DNA of 37,655 nt from the NCBI GenBank assembly GCA_017403825.1, contig JAFRDO010000001.1, forward strand, positions 1-37,655, given 5' to 3'. The position numbers were made by a program, and so were the translations under genes. Of the stretch, positions 7,591 through 16,465 are shown in pieces (the stretch's first letter is position 1; each line of letters begins with the position of its first letter). A model generated the notes under the pieces. That model searched no databases. It was not told the origin of the DNA and saw only the letters and a list, made by a program, of their open reading frames with translations. This stretch comes from Kiritimatiellia bacterium. GTDB lineage: Bacteria > Verrucomicrobiota > Kiritimatiellia > RFP12 > UBA1067.

Positions 7591-10011
7591 ATGAGCATCA
7601 TTTCACATGACGACGGCCGCATCCTCTTCCTCGACGGAGGAATGGGCACGCAGCTCCAGGCAAAGGGTCTCCAGCCTGGCGAAGTGCCGGAGCTATGGAA
7701 CATCTCGCGTCCCGCTGACGTGCGCGCCGTCCACGAGGCATACTTCGCCGCAGGAGCCGACGTCGTCTATGCAAATACCTTCGGAGCCAACCCTGCCAAG
7801 TACCACGGCGACGCACCGCTGGCGGACGTAATCGCCGCCGGAATCGCGCTCGCTCGCGAAGCAGCCGCCAATGCGGGCGGCAGACGCTTCGTCGCGCTTG
7901 ACGTCGGTCCGACGGGACGTCTCCTCAAGCCTGCAGGGGACTTCGAGTTCGACGCCGCCTACGATGCCTTCGCGGAACAGGTCCGGATCGGCGCGAAAGC
8001 CGGCGCAGACCTGGTGGTCGTCGAAACGATGGGTGACACCTATGAACTCAAGGCCGCAGTCCTCGCCGCAAAAGAGAACTCCACCCTTCCCATACTCGCC
8101 ACCGTCGCCTTCGGCGAGGACGGCAAGCTTCTCACAGGCGCCAGCGTCGAGTGCGTCGCCGCCCTGCTCGAAGGCCTGCGAGTCGACGCGCTCGGCTTCA
8201 ACTGCGGGTTTGGTCCTGACCGCATGTTGCCGTTCGTGAAGCGCCTTGCCGTCGCGACGTCGCTCCCCATAGCTGTCAAGCCCAACGCCGGATTGCCGCA
8301 GGTCAATGACGGGCGCACGGTGTTCACCGTCGGACCTGAGGAATTCGCACGCGACATCTCCGCACTCGCAGAAGCCGGCGCGTCCATAGTCGGCGGCTGC
8401 TGCGGCACCACACCGGCCCATATCGCCGCCGTGCACGAATCGTTGGAGCACGTTCGCAAAGCGCGCAGCACAGTCCCGCCGCGCACCGTAGTCACGTCCG
8501 GCTCCCGCGCCGTGGAGATACCCTTTGACGACACGATCATAATCGGCGAACGCATCAACCCGACTGGCAAGAAGAAGCTCAGGGCCGCCCTCACGGAAGG
8601 CGACGTCGCCTACGTTCTGCGCGAAGCCGTAGCGCAGTCGGAAGCCGGCGCGCACATACTCGACGTGAACGTCGGCGTGCCCGGCCTCGACGAGCCTTCG
8701 GTTCTCGATGCGACAGTGCAGGCCGTGCAGAGCGTAACAGACCTTCCGCTGCAGATCGACACTTCCGACCCAAGGGCGCTGGAACGCGCCCTCCGTCACT
8801 ACAACGGCAAGGCGCTCGTCAACTCCGTAAACGGCAAGGAAGAGTCGATGGCGGCAGTGCTTCCTCTCGTCGCAAAGTACGGCGGAGCGGTCGTCGCGCT
8901 AACACTGGACGAGACCGGCATACCTCCGACGGCCGATGGCCGCGTCGCCATAGCGAAGAAGATTCTCGCGCGCGGCGCGGAGTACGGACTGAAGCCATCC
9001 GATTTCGTCGTCGACGTCCTGTGTCTCGCCGTCAGCGCCGATGCCAAAAGCGCAAACGTGATTTTGGAGGCGATGCGCAAGGTACGCGGCGAACTTGGCT
9101 GCCGCACGTGCCTCGGCGTCTCGAACATCTCCTTCGGCCTTCCGGCGCGTCCGCTTCTCAACGCCGCGTTCTATACGATGGCGCTCGCAAACGGCCTTTC
9201 CGCAGGCATCGTCAATCCGCTCGCGGCGGACATGACGACGGCCTTCCGCGCCTTCCGGGCGCTCACCGCAAAGGACCGGACCTGCAGCGACTGGATCGCC
9301 GCATTCACGGACTGGGCGCCCGCCGCGTCCGGGAACAACCACCCGACCGCACCCGGAACGCCATCGCCTGCAAAGGCGGAGGCGGAAGGCGAAAGTGCCA
9401 TTTCCACCGCGATCCGTCACGGGCTGAAGTCCGATGCCGCAGCCGCCGCAAAAACCGCGCTCGAGAGCGGCGCCAAACCGCTCGACGTCATCAACAAGTC
9501 GATAGTGCCCGCACTGGAAATCGTCGGGAAAGGATTCGAGTCGGGACGCGTGTTCCTTCCACAGCTTCTCATGGCAGCCGAAGCGGCTGGCGCGGCGTTC
9601 GAGGTCGTGCGCTCGGCGATGCCTGCGCACGACGGAGCCGCCGTCAAGGGACCTATCGTCATCGCAACCGTCAAGGGCGACATACACGACATCGGCAAGA
9701 ACATCTGCCGGGCGCTCCTAGAGAACTACGGCTTCAAGGTGATAGACCTAGGACGTGACGTTCCGCCGGAAAAGGTCTTGGAGGCCGCGCGGCGCGAGAA
9801 GGCGCGGCTTGTCGGCCTTTCCGCGCTGATGACGACTACCGTGTGCTTCATGGAGGAGACGGTGAAGCTGCTCCACGAAAAACTTCCGGACTGCAAAGTG
9901 ACGGTGGGCGGAGCGGTGCTGACTGCGGACTACGCCGCGAAGATCGGTGCAGACCACTACTCCAAGGACGCGATGGGGCTCGTCCGCTACGCCGAACAGC
10001 TGTTTCAGTAA
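7591..10011 (+). CDS. metH: Cobalamin-dependent methionine synthase lacking the activation domain
   Basis: An 806-residue enzyme that transfers the methyl group of 5-methyl-THF to homocysteine through cobalamin. Domains seen are: homocysteine-binding barrel (1-295) with zinc ligands C205 and C270-C271; pterin-binding barrel (about 312-575, with GERINPTG at 319-326); a Pro/Ala-rich linker (about 576-602); cobalamin cap (about 605-685); and the B12 Rossmann domain with the DIHDIGK ligand loop (697-703; H699 is the lower axial ligand). It ends right after the B12 domain, whereas E. coli MetH runs to about 1,230 residues because of the fused activation domain, which is supplied here by the gene just upstream. 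The 3' end overlaps the convergent aminotransferase gene by 7 nt. Confidence 0.95.
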   Translation: MSIISHDDGRILFLDGGMGTQLQAKGLQPGEVPELWNISRPADVRAVHEAYFAAGADVVYANTFGANPAKYHGDAPLADVIAAGIALAREAAANAGGRRFVALDVGPTGRLLKPAGDFEFDAAYDAFAEQVRIGAKAGADLVVVETMGDTYELKAAVLAAKENSTLPILATVAFGEDGKLLTGASVECVAALLEGLRVDALGFNCGFGPDRMLPFVKRLAVATSLPIAVKPNAGLPQVNDGRTVFTVGPEEFARDISALAEAGASIVGGCCGTTPAHIAAVHESLEHVRKARSTVPPRTVVTSGSRAVEIPFDDTIIIGERINPTGKKKLRAALTEGDVAYVLREAVAQSEAGAHILDVNVGVPGLDEPSVLDATVQAVQSVTDLPLQIDTSDPRALERALRHYNGKALVNSVNGKEESMAAVLPLVAKYGGAVVALTLDETGIPPTADGRVAIAKKILARGAEYGLKPSDFVVDVLCLAVSADAKSANVILEAMRKVRGELGCRTCLGVSNISFGLPARPLLNAAFYTMALANGLSAGIVNPLAADMTTAFRAFRALTAKDRTCSDWIAAFTDWAPAASGNNHPTAPGTPSPAKAEAEGESAISTAIRHGLKSDAAAAAKTALESGAKPLDVINKSIVPALEIVGKGFESGRVFLPQLLMAAEAAGAAFEVVRSAMPAHDGAAVKGPIVIATVKGDIHDIGKNICRALLENYGFKVIDLGRDVPPEKVLEAARREKARLVGLSALMTTTVCFMEETVKLLHEKLPDCKVTVGGAVLTADYAAKIGADHYSKDAMGLVRYAEQLFQ

Positions 10012-11189
10012 CCCTGCTGGGGCAACTGCCGCACCATCTGCCCGATACGCTCGACGGCGATCCGCAGCTTCTCCATGCTTGTCGCGTAGCTCATGCGCAC
10101 GAAACCTGCGCCGGACGCTCCGAAGGCCGAGCCTGGCACGCAGGCGACGCGATGCTCCTTCAGCAGGCGCAACGCAAAGTCGCCGTCAGAAAGCCCCGTC
10201 GTAGAAACGTCCGAGAAAACGTAAAACGCACCCTTCGGCATCAGCGTCTTCAAGCCCATCTCGTTCAGCGCCGGCACAAGGAAGTCGCGGCGGCGGCGAT
10301 ACTCGCGGCGCATGCGGGCTACGTCCTTGTCGCCGTGGTTCATGGCCTCCACGCCGGCCGCCTGCGACAGCGTCGGCGCCGACATAATGCCGTATTGGTG
10401 GATTTTCATCATCGCGTCAATCACGTCGGAAGGACCGCATGCGTAGCCCAAACGGTAGCCAGTCATCGCCCACGACTTCGAGAAGCCGTTAAGGAGAATC
10501 ACGCGGTCGCGAAACTCGGGAAACGACGCGAAGGACGGGAACGGCTCCTCGTCAACGTAATTAAGCTCGGAATACACCTCGTCCGCCAGAACCAGCAGGT
10601 CATGGCGGACAGCAAACTCAAGGATCGCCCGCATGTCGTCCGCTGTCAGCGTCGCGCCTGTCGGGTTGCAAGGGAAGTTCAGCAGAATGGCCCTGGTCTT
10701 TGGCGTTACCTTGCGTTCTAAGGCCGCAACAGTCAGGCGGAACTCGTCCGTGACGCGCGTCTCGACGCATACTGGAACGGAGTGCGCCAGGCAGATCGTC
10801 GGGGCGTAGGAGACGAAGCATGGCTCGTGATACAAGATCTCGTCGCCGGGCGAGCAGATAGCGCGAATCGCAAGGTCGATCGCCTCCGACACGCCGACGG
10901 TTGCAAGTATCTCGCCGTTGGCGTCGAAATGCGCCCCGAAGCGTCTCTCAAGGTATGCGGCGATCGACTGCCTGAGCGCAGGCGTACCAAGGTTAGAGGT
11001 GTAGTGCGTTCCGCCGTCCTCCAGGCAGGTGACGGCGGCGCGGGAGATGTGCCAGGGCGTGTCGAAATCGGGTTCGCCGACGCCGAGGGAAACAACGTCC
11101 TTCGCCTGCGCGACGATGTCAAAGAAGCGTCGTATGCCGCTCTTCGGGAGAGCCGCCACATGTGGCGCGACTCGGCTGCGTTCCGGCAT
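10005..11189 (-). CDS. PLP-dependent aminotransferase, class I/II
   Basis: A 394-residue fold-type I aminotransferase related to aspartate and aromatic aminotransferases (I-gamma type). Seen are SLGVGEPDFDTP at the N-terminus, NFPCNPTGA (N175), LADEVYSELNY (D203, Y206), the PLP-lysine segment GFSKSWAMTGYRLGY (K238, R246), and FVRMSYA near the C-terminus with the substrate-carboxylate Arg. The exact amino donor cannot be called from sequence, and no biosynthetic partner is adjacent. It starts 17 nt after a GH123-like gene on the same strand and may be co-transcribed with it, though the ribosome site is weak. It converges with metH, with a 7-nt overlap of the coding ends. Confidence 0.88.
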   Translation of the reverse strand: MPERSRVAPHVAALPKSGIRRFFDIVAQAKDVVSLGVGEPDFDTPWHISRAAVTCLEDGGTHYTSNLGTPALRQSIAAYLERRFGAHFDANGEILATVGVSEAIDLAIRAICSPGDEILYHEPCFVSYAPTICLAHSVPVCVETRVTDEFRLTVAALERKVTPKTRAILLNFPCNPTGATLTADDMRAILEFAVRHDLLVLADEVYSELNYVDEEPFPSFASFPEFRDRVILLNGFSKSWAMTGYRLGYACGPSDVIDAMMKIHQYGIMSAPTLSQAAGVEAMNHGDKDVARMRREYRRRRDFLVPALNEMGLKTLMPKGAFYVFSDVSTTGLSDGDFALRLLKEHRVACVPGSAFGASGAGFVRMSYATSMEKLRIAVERIGQMVRQLPQQGY

Positions 11190-11206
11190 TGCGGACTGCG
11201 TGGCCC

Positions 11207-12616
11207 TCAGCGCTGGTTAACGAAATCGAGCGTTGCCTTTCTCTGGGCAACGTAGTCGCACGTGCCGTCGTTCGCAGCCTTCACGTCATAGCCCTTGACA
11301 AGCTTCTTGAAAGCGGCCATGTCAAGTGCACCGGTCTCGCGAAGAATGCGAACCTTCTCGGCTGCGGCGATTCCATTGCGAAGCTCCAGGAAACGCCAGC
11401 TGGGCTCTCCCTTCGGATAGCATAGGAACGTGTCGCCGGCGAGCCAGTTGCCGTAGCTGGCGTCGGAGTACGGATCCTGCGGCCAGCTGTTCCACGCCCA
11501 ACGCAAGAAGCCGTCCAGGCCGAGAAAGGCTGGAGCCGCTCCGCACCAGAACGCTTCGCCCGGGCCGGACTCCAGGAACGTGTTGGGCTTGCGCGGAGAG
11601 CAGCAGACGTAATACGTCGTCACGAATCCGTTCTTCGCGCGATCGGCAGCCTCCGAGAAGAACTCCGGTGTAAGGCACTTAGTGCGCAGCACCTGCGAAT
11701 AGACGTCTATCGAGATGCCCTTGAAGTCGCTGGGCTTGCGGTTGCCCGCCATGGAGATGCGCATTCCGGGCGCGTGGCGCTGCACGAAAGCGACGACCTT
11801 GGCGACGTCTTCTGGCGCGCGCTCGTCCATCGCCATGATCGTGTTGGAGAACCAGCCCTTCGCCTTCACGTGCGCAACGAACCGTTCCAGCTTCTCGCCC
11901 CAGAGGCGTTCCAGCTCGTTCTCGTCGATCGTCTTGCCGAGCGTCCACGGGCAGAGAGAATAGCACGAGATGTCCGGACCGATACCGCAGTCAAGGCAGA
12001 ACGACACATACTCGTCAAACAACTTATAGTCCTCGTCGTCGATCATCGAGTGGTAGGCGTCTGCGCACTGGTGATCCCACGGAAGGTCCACGATCGGCAC
12101 GGTGATCGTCTTCTGTCCGGCGGTCGCCAGCAGCTCGTACACTGGCTTCATCGCCTCGTAATGCTTCTTTGAGAACGGCTTGGCACCGGCAATGCGGGCG
12201 GTCGCCCACGGGTGCTGCCAGAGGTCGAGGTAGTACTTCCACTCCTTCGGCGGCGGCAGCACGCGATCTACGACGCACACGTTCATCATGCCGCAAGCGT
12301 AAACGCCTGGCTTCGCGTCCGCCGCGACCGACACCTCGACGACGCGGGGACCGCAGTCGCTGCTGCCCCACTCCACAAGATCGTAAGCCTCGACCCTCTG
12401 GAGCGAGTGCGGTTTCGGCGCATACTTTATAAGCTTCAGCACGCCTGTGCGGAAAGCGACGCCAGAGCCGTCCGGCGCAGGCCCCAGCTCGGCAAAATCG
12501 GGCACGCGGGCGGCGACCGTCTCGCCGCGCCATGCGACGACATCGAATGTGCGGGCGGACGCGCAGAGCGCGAACATCGCCGCAAAGGCTGACACTGCTG
12601 TTTTTGCTTTCATCAT
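11207..12616 (-). CDS. Secreted GH123-like (DUF4091) glycosidase
   Basis: About 469 residues from the ATG at 12616, chosen because GGAG sits 5 nt upstream; a second ATG follows directly and is equally possible. A signal peptide with an AxA site (LCASA) leads into a beta-sandwich-like region and then a barrel. FSNTIMAMDER carries an adjacent Asp-Glu pair (about D264-E265), the position of the catalytic pair in GH123 N-acetyl-beta-galactosaminidases. The C-terminal stretch around WAWNSWPQDPYSD and 'GDTFLCYPKGEPSWRFLELRNG' (two conserved patches) is the DUF4091 region. Activity on GalNAc-containing glycans is inferred from the family. It has its own promoter element and is followed by the aminotransferase gene. 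Confidence 0.75.
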   Translation of the reverse strand: MMKAKTAVSAFAAMFALCASARTFDVVAWRGETVAARVPDFAELGPAPDGSGVAFRTGVLKLIKYAPKPHSLQRVEAYDLVEWGSSDCGPRVVEVSVAADAKPGVYACGMMNVCVVDRVLPPPKEWKYYLDLWQHPWATARIAGAKPFSKKHYEAMKPVYELLATAGQKTITVPIVDLPWDHQCADAYHSMIDDEDYKLFDEYVSFCLDCGIGPDISCYSLCPWTLGKTIDENELERLWGEKLERFVAHVKAKGWFSNTIMAMDERAPEDVAKVVAFVQRHAPGMRISMAGNRKPSDFKGISIDVYSQVLRTKCLTPEFFSEAADRAKNGFVTTYYVCCSPRKPNTFLESGPGEAFWCGAAPAFLGLDGFLRWAWNSWPQDPYSDASYGNWLAGDTFLCYPKGEPSWRFLELRNGIAAAEKVRILRETGALDMAAFKKLVKGYDVKAANDGTCDYVAQRKATLDFVNQR

Positions 12617-12647
12617 CGGTTCTCCTTGCCTAAACATGACTGTCTGT

Positions 12648-12656
12648 ATTTTACCA
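12648..12656 (-). promoter_or_regulatory. Extended -10 promoter element TGGTAAAAT
   Basis: TGGTAAAAT on the minus strand, about 32 nt before the start codon of the GH123-like gene. It separates this gene from the glycosidase cluster upstream, whose last gene stops at 12740. Confidence 0.55.
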
Positions 12657-12739
12657 TTTTCTGCGCCTTGCCGCAAAGCGACAAAGCCCACGCCGCTGCC
12701 GCCTAACGCTTACGCCTTCCGATTCCTTTCAGAAGCCCA

Positions 12740-14314
12740 TTACTGGCAAAGACGCCCCGCCAGCGCAGAAATCTCCGGCTCGAGGTCTATTTCGCACCAT
12801 ACGATAGTCTTAACTTTATCCGTTGGGCCGACACGCACTATGTTTCCTTCGCCTCCATGTACGGCATCAGACGGGAAATGGTAACGACGGCAATAGTAGT
12901 CCACTCCCTTGTGAACCACCCCAGTCGGTCGAATCTCCATTACCGTCACGCATGATCCAGTCGCCGCAACCCCGTTGAGCGTCACTTCCGGGCGGAACTC
13001 GCCGGCTTCCCTCGTGCCTAGGACAACGCTCACGCGCCCAGACGGATTCGCCCCCAAGCGCACCTTGAACTCGTTTGGCTTGTCGCTTTCCCTGGACAGC
13101 TGAAGGTCGTCCGGCGACCCTCCCCACGCGTCGCTTCTGTACGACACTGGATATGCACGCAACTGCCCCGCAAGATCCTGCGGGAAAAGCCCTCGCCTGC
13201 ACACCTTCTCCAGCTCCGCGCCAAGGTAGGGAATGTTGAAGAGGTAAATGCCGTCAACGCCATTGCCCCACTCGACATCGGCAAATCCGGCATAATACTT
13301 CATTTCCATGTCAAGACGGATGCCGCCTTGATTCCAGCGAGTAGATGCAAGACCGTGATCCGTTCCCGCGAGCAACATGACGCTGTCGGCCTTCTTGCCG
13401 AACCATTCGCGCCACTCTCCGACAGGCATGTTGTAGTCAGGCGTCTCCCAATATGTCGATGCACAGACCCAGTCCACCCATCCTTCACGCGCCCACTTGC
13501 CCACGTCGCACCCCTTCGCCCGCGCACCGGCCGGGGTTGGCGCGACGCGAACGCCCAGCAGAACCGGATGCCCGCGCTCCGCCGCCTTTTTTTCCACGTA
13601 GTCGCGAACTCGCTTCACGAAACGATCCAGATGGTGCGAACTCTGAGCGGCGACGTTGCGCGGAAAGTGGTCGCAAAACCTCATGAAGTCCAACTCGTAT
13701 CCGTCGATGTCGTAGCGATCGAGCTGTTCCTTGACAAGCGCGAACGTATAATCCTGCACGGCATCATGCGCGAAGTTAAGAGTCGCACGAGCACTGTCCC
13801 CGCCCCTGAAGCCCGGCTCGCAATGCAGTTCATCGTGTTCGCGCCAGAACTTCGTGCTGCGGAACGGGTTCTTCTGGTCGGCATTGTGGGCGTCGTTCAT
13901 GCGCGGCGACAGCCACGGCGACATGCCGCGTTCGCGACACCGCTTTATCCACACATGGTAAGGATCGATGCCCTTGTCGAAAAGAATCTTGGCGTTCTTC
14001 GCCCATGTCGTGTATTCGCCGTGATTCAGGCCGCCCGGCTCGTCCAGACCAGTCCATATCGGCTCCCACACCTTGGAGCCGTAGCTCGGGCGCTGGCCTG
14101 ACGGACACATGAAAAAGTGCGTCACCTTTCCGCCCGCCATCTTGTCGATGTAGGCGTTAAGCGCCTCCTCAGTCATCAGCGAAGAGTCCTGCTTGAAGTA
14201 GTGGTCGTTGTCCTCATTCACGACGACGACGCGTTGTTTCGCAGCAAACGTCGCAAGTGACGCCGCTGCCGCCACAAGCATTGACGAGAATTTTGGAAAT
14301 GCCGATTTGCCCAT
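12740..14314 (-). CDS. Secreted GH10-like (GHL10-type) glycoside hydrolase
   Basis: A 524-residue protein with an N-terminal hydrophobic export signal (residues about 10-25, ending TFAA) and a TIM barrel of the GHL10/YngK-like type. The strand-4 motif YDIDGYELDFMRF (E207, D209) is the family hallmark, and GMSPWLSPRMNDAHN and VDWVCASTYW are further conserved barrel strands. The last 130 residues look like a beta-rich accessory domain. The substrate is unknown; members are common in PVC and Bacteroidetes polysaccharide clusters. The ATG at 14314 has AAGGA 6 nt upstream and lies 9 nt after the stop of the GH123/DUF4091 gene, so it is in the same operon. Confidence 0.7.
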   Translation of the reverse strand: MGKSAFPKFSSMLVAAAASLATFAAKQRVVVVNEDNDHYFKQDSSLMTEEALNAYIDKMAGGKVTHFFMCPSGQRPSYGSKVWEPIWTGLDEPGGLNHGEYTTWAKNAKILFDKGIDPYHVWIKRCRERGMSPWLSPRMNDAHNADQKNPFRSTKFWREHDELHCEPGFRGGDSARATLNFAHDAVQDYTFALVKEQLDRYDIDGYELDFMRFCDHFPRNVAAQSSHHLDRFVKRVRDYVEKKAAERGHPVLLGVRVAPTPAGARAKGCDVGKWAREGWVDWVCASTYWETPDYNMPVGEWREWFGKKADSVMLLAGTDHGLASTRWNQGGIRLDMEMKYYAGFADVEWGNGVDGIYLFNIPYLGAELEKVCRRGLFPQDLAGQLRAYPVSYRSDAWGGSPDDLQLSRESDKPNEFKVRLGANPSGRVSVVLGTREAGEFRPEVTLNGVAATGSCVTVMEIRPTGVVHKGVDYYCRRYHFPSDAVHGGEGNIVRVGPTDKVKTIVWCEIDLEPEISALAGRLCQ

Positions 14315-14323
14315 GCCTCATCC

Positions 14324-16465
14324 TTAATGTTCAACAATGATCTCCGCCAAACGCTCGCGTTGACACAGCAGTCGCGACGAATCACGAGAAAAGTCAGTCA
14401 ACGAGCGTATAAGGGTTCGGCTGACGGCATCTGCTGCATCCGCTCCACCTTTTGCCGCAGCCAACTGCAGCCATTCGTAGTCCTCCACTCCATCTCGGAT
14501 CTGCGCGAGACGAATGGATGGCAGAACATGATCCTTGCCCGGATAAAGCAGAACGCCGTCGCCCGGCATGCGCAAATCGCTGTACGTGTTCCACGCCGAA
14601 AGGAACGTGTCCGTCTCATCCACGCATGGCCCGTTCCAGAAGTTGACATTCCAGTAAAGAAGACCGTCCGCACGATAAAGATGCGTCATCCATCCAAGAA
14701 GCCGACCTTCGACAATGGGATATTCCAACGACGCAAAGTTGGCGTAGGGATACGCCGGCCCGCAACACACATACCACCACACCTTCTTGCCCAACTTGCG
14801 CATTGCATCAGACACATCCATCCTGTACACGTCCGTCAACGGACAGTACCAGTCGGTCGTGACAAGGCATGGCAGATTCGTCTTGCCAGCCGCGTAGTCG
14901 CGATACATCATGGCCGTCGTCATAACGGGGATATCCGGAAAATCGGATTTTAGCTCCTTCCACAGAGCGTCAATGCCGGGATAATATTCGCTCTCGCGCT
15001 CATCAAAGCCATAGAGGTAGGCAAACCTGTCAAGGCCACGCCTCTTCAATTCGGCGACATACGGCACAAGCCGAGCCTTGAACGCCGGATAGAACCCTGG
15101 GTTTCCTGTCGCTTCCGGCGGCGTGTAGCACACCCATTTCGCGTTCGGATTCTTCGGTGGCGGCACAATGTTTAGAATATTGAAAAGGTTCATGCCGCGC
15201 GAACGAGCATAGACCAGGTCGTCGATGTCCGGCGGCGTTATGCGCGAAATGTCGTCCGGGTTCAGACGGTGATCAAGCATGATGTCCCAGCTCTCGCGCT
15301 TCTTCTCCTTGAATCGGTCTGGATATTGCGCACGCGTAAAGCCGTCCATGACGCTGAATGCCGTCGGCATCCCGAACGTTTCCGGCAGGGAGAAGTCTTC
15401 GACTTTCACAGTAACGCGCACGGCCGCCCGCTTATCGCCGCGCTCGGTCAGCACAACGTCGCCAGAATACTCGCCCGCCGCCGCATCCGGCGCGGCGTAA
15501 ACCGTAAGCCACAAACCCTGCGTCGAACCTTTGCGCACCTTGAACGGCGCGGGCGGCATAAGAGGATCGGGAAGCCACAACTCGGTCTGAGGCGCCCCAA
15601 GCGGATGCGCATGGTAGCCAGGTTCACGGGCGACGTATCCGACACGCCGCCATTCAAGAGTGCCTTTCAGCGCCTCTCCCTTCGCGTTCCGCAGAACCGG
15701 AAGCGCCACGCCGCCGTCCGTCCACTCCGCTTCCGCACCTGTGGAGACCAGCACTTGAAAGCTCTCGCGTTCACGCCGCGCCAACGAAACAGACGCAACG
15801 GGGGGGACGCGCTTCCGCGCGTCCTCAGGACACGGGAACGTGAGCGGGGTGATGCGGCGCATCGAATCCGCCACCCACACGACGGCTTCATCCGCTGAGA
15901 GCGGATTTGACACCTGGACAGGCGTCCCCTGTGCGGCAAAAACCCTTCGCTCAATCCTGCGCCCTGCGAAAACATCCGCAACGATCCGGTCGCGGTTCGC
16001 ATACGGACGCTCCGTCATGACGTGGCCACGCCCCAAAACCTCACCTTCCCCCTCGCGACGCTCCAGCCTGAGATTCCTGAACTCTGCCTTGCCCTTCCCC
16101 TTGCGCAGAAGGGCATGCATCTCTATCCTCTTCACCGGACGTTTCGGCACGAACGCGCCAACCGTGCTTTCCCATCCGTGCGTACCCGGCGACCACTCCG
16201 CACGAACGCCCCAGACCGGCGTACCGTCGCTGTACCAGATATCGAGCCATAGGCAATAATCCGGCGCAAACGCACCCTCGCAACGGCTTTCGCCGCTGAA
16301 AACGATTGGCTCCGCCGATGGCATATCGCAAGTGAACGTCCGCCACAGCCCACCTTTGAAGACAACGCCATCATCCGCCGCGGCCATATACGCACCCGCC
16401 GTCACCATGCATATGCACAGTGCGCGGCGGGCAATCATCGTGGCACGACCCATCATGCGCGTCAC
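14324..16465 (-). CDS. Secreted GH123/DUF4091 glycosidase
   Basis: A 713-residue protein. A signal peptide (ending YMAAA) is followed by a galactose-binding-like beta domain (about 35-140), a second beta domain with VSLARRERESFQVLV (about 226-240), and a TIM barrel. FAYLYGFDERESEY holds the Asp-Glu pair (D488-E489) that in GH123 stabilises and protonates during substrate-assisted cleavage of beta-GalNAc. The DUF4091 tail is classic: DGLLYWNVNFW, then GDGVLLYPG and IRLAQIRDGVEDYEWL (about 600-666). The start is taken as the GTG at 16465, which overlaps the preceding stop as GTGA. ATGs 3 and 4 codons later are alternatives. It is the second-last gene of the glycan cluster. Confidence 0.82.
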   Translation of the reverse strand: MTRMMGRATMIARRALCICMVTAGAYMAAADDGVVFKGGLWRTFTCDMPSAEPIVFSGESRCEGAFAPDYCLWLDIWYSDGTPVWGVRAEWSPGTHGWESTVGAFVPKRPVKRIEMHALLRKGKGKAEFRNLRLERREGEGEVLGRGHVMTERPYANRDRIVADVFAGRRIERRVFAAQGTPVQVSNPLSADEAVVWVADSMRRITPLTFPCPEDARKRVPPVASVSLARRERESFQVLVSTGAEAEWTDGGVALPVLRNAKGEALKGTLEWRRVGYVAREPGYHAHPLGAPQTELWLPDPLMPPAPFKVRKGSTQGLWLTVYAAPDAAAGEYSGDVVLTERGDKRAAVRVTVKVEDFSLPETFGMPTAFSVMDGFTRAQYPDRFKEKKRESWDIMLDHRLNPDDISRITPPDIDDLVYARSRGMNLFNILNIVPPPKNPNAKWVCYTPPEATGNPGFYPAFKARLVPYVAELKRRGLDRFAYLYGFDERESEYYPGIDALWKELKSDFPDIPVMTTAMMYRDYAAGKTNLPCLVTTDWYCPLTDVYRMDVSDAMRKLGKKVWWYVCCGPAYPYANFASLEYPIVEGRLLGWMTHLYRADGLLYWNVNFWNGPCVDETDTFLSAWNTYSDLRMPGDGVLLYPGKDHVLPSIRLAQIRDGVEDYEWLQLAAAKGGADAADAVSRTLIRSLTDFSRDSSRLLCQRERLAEIIVEH

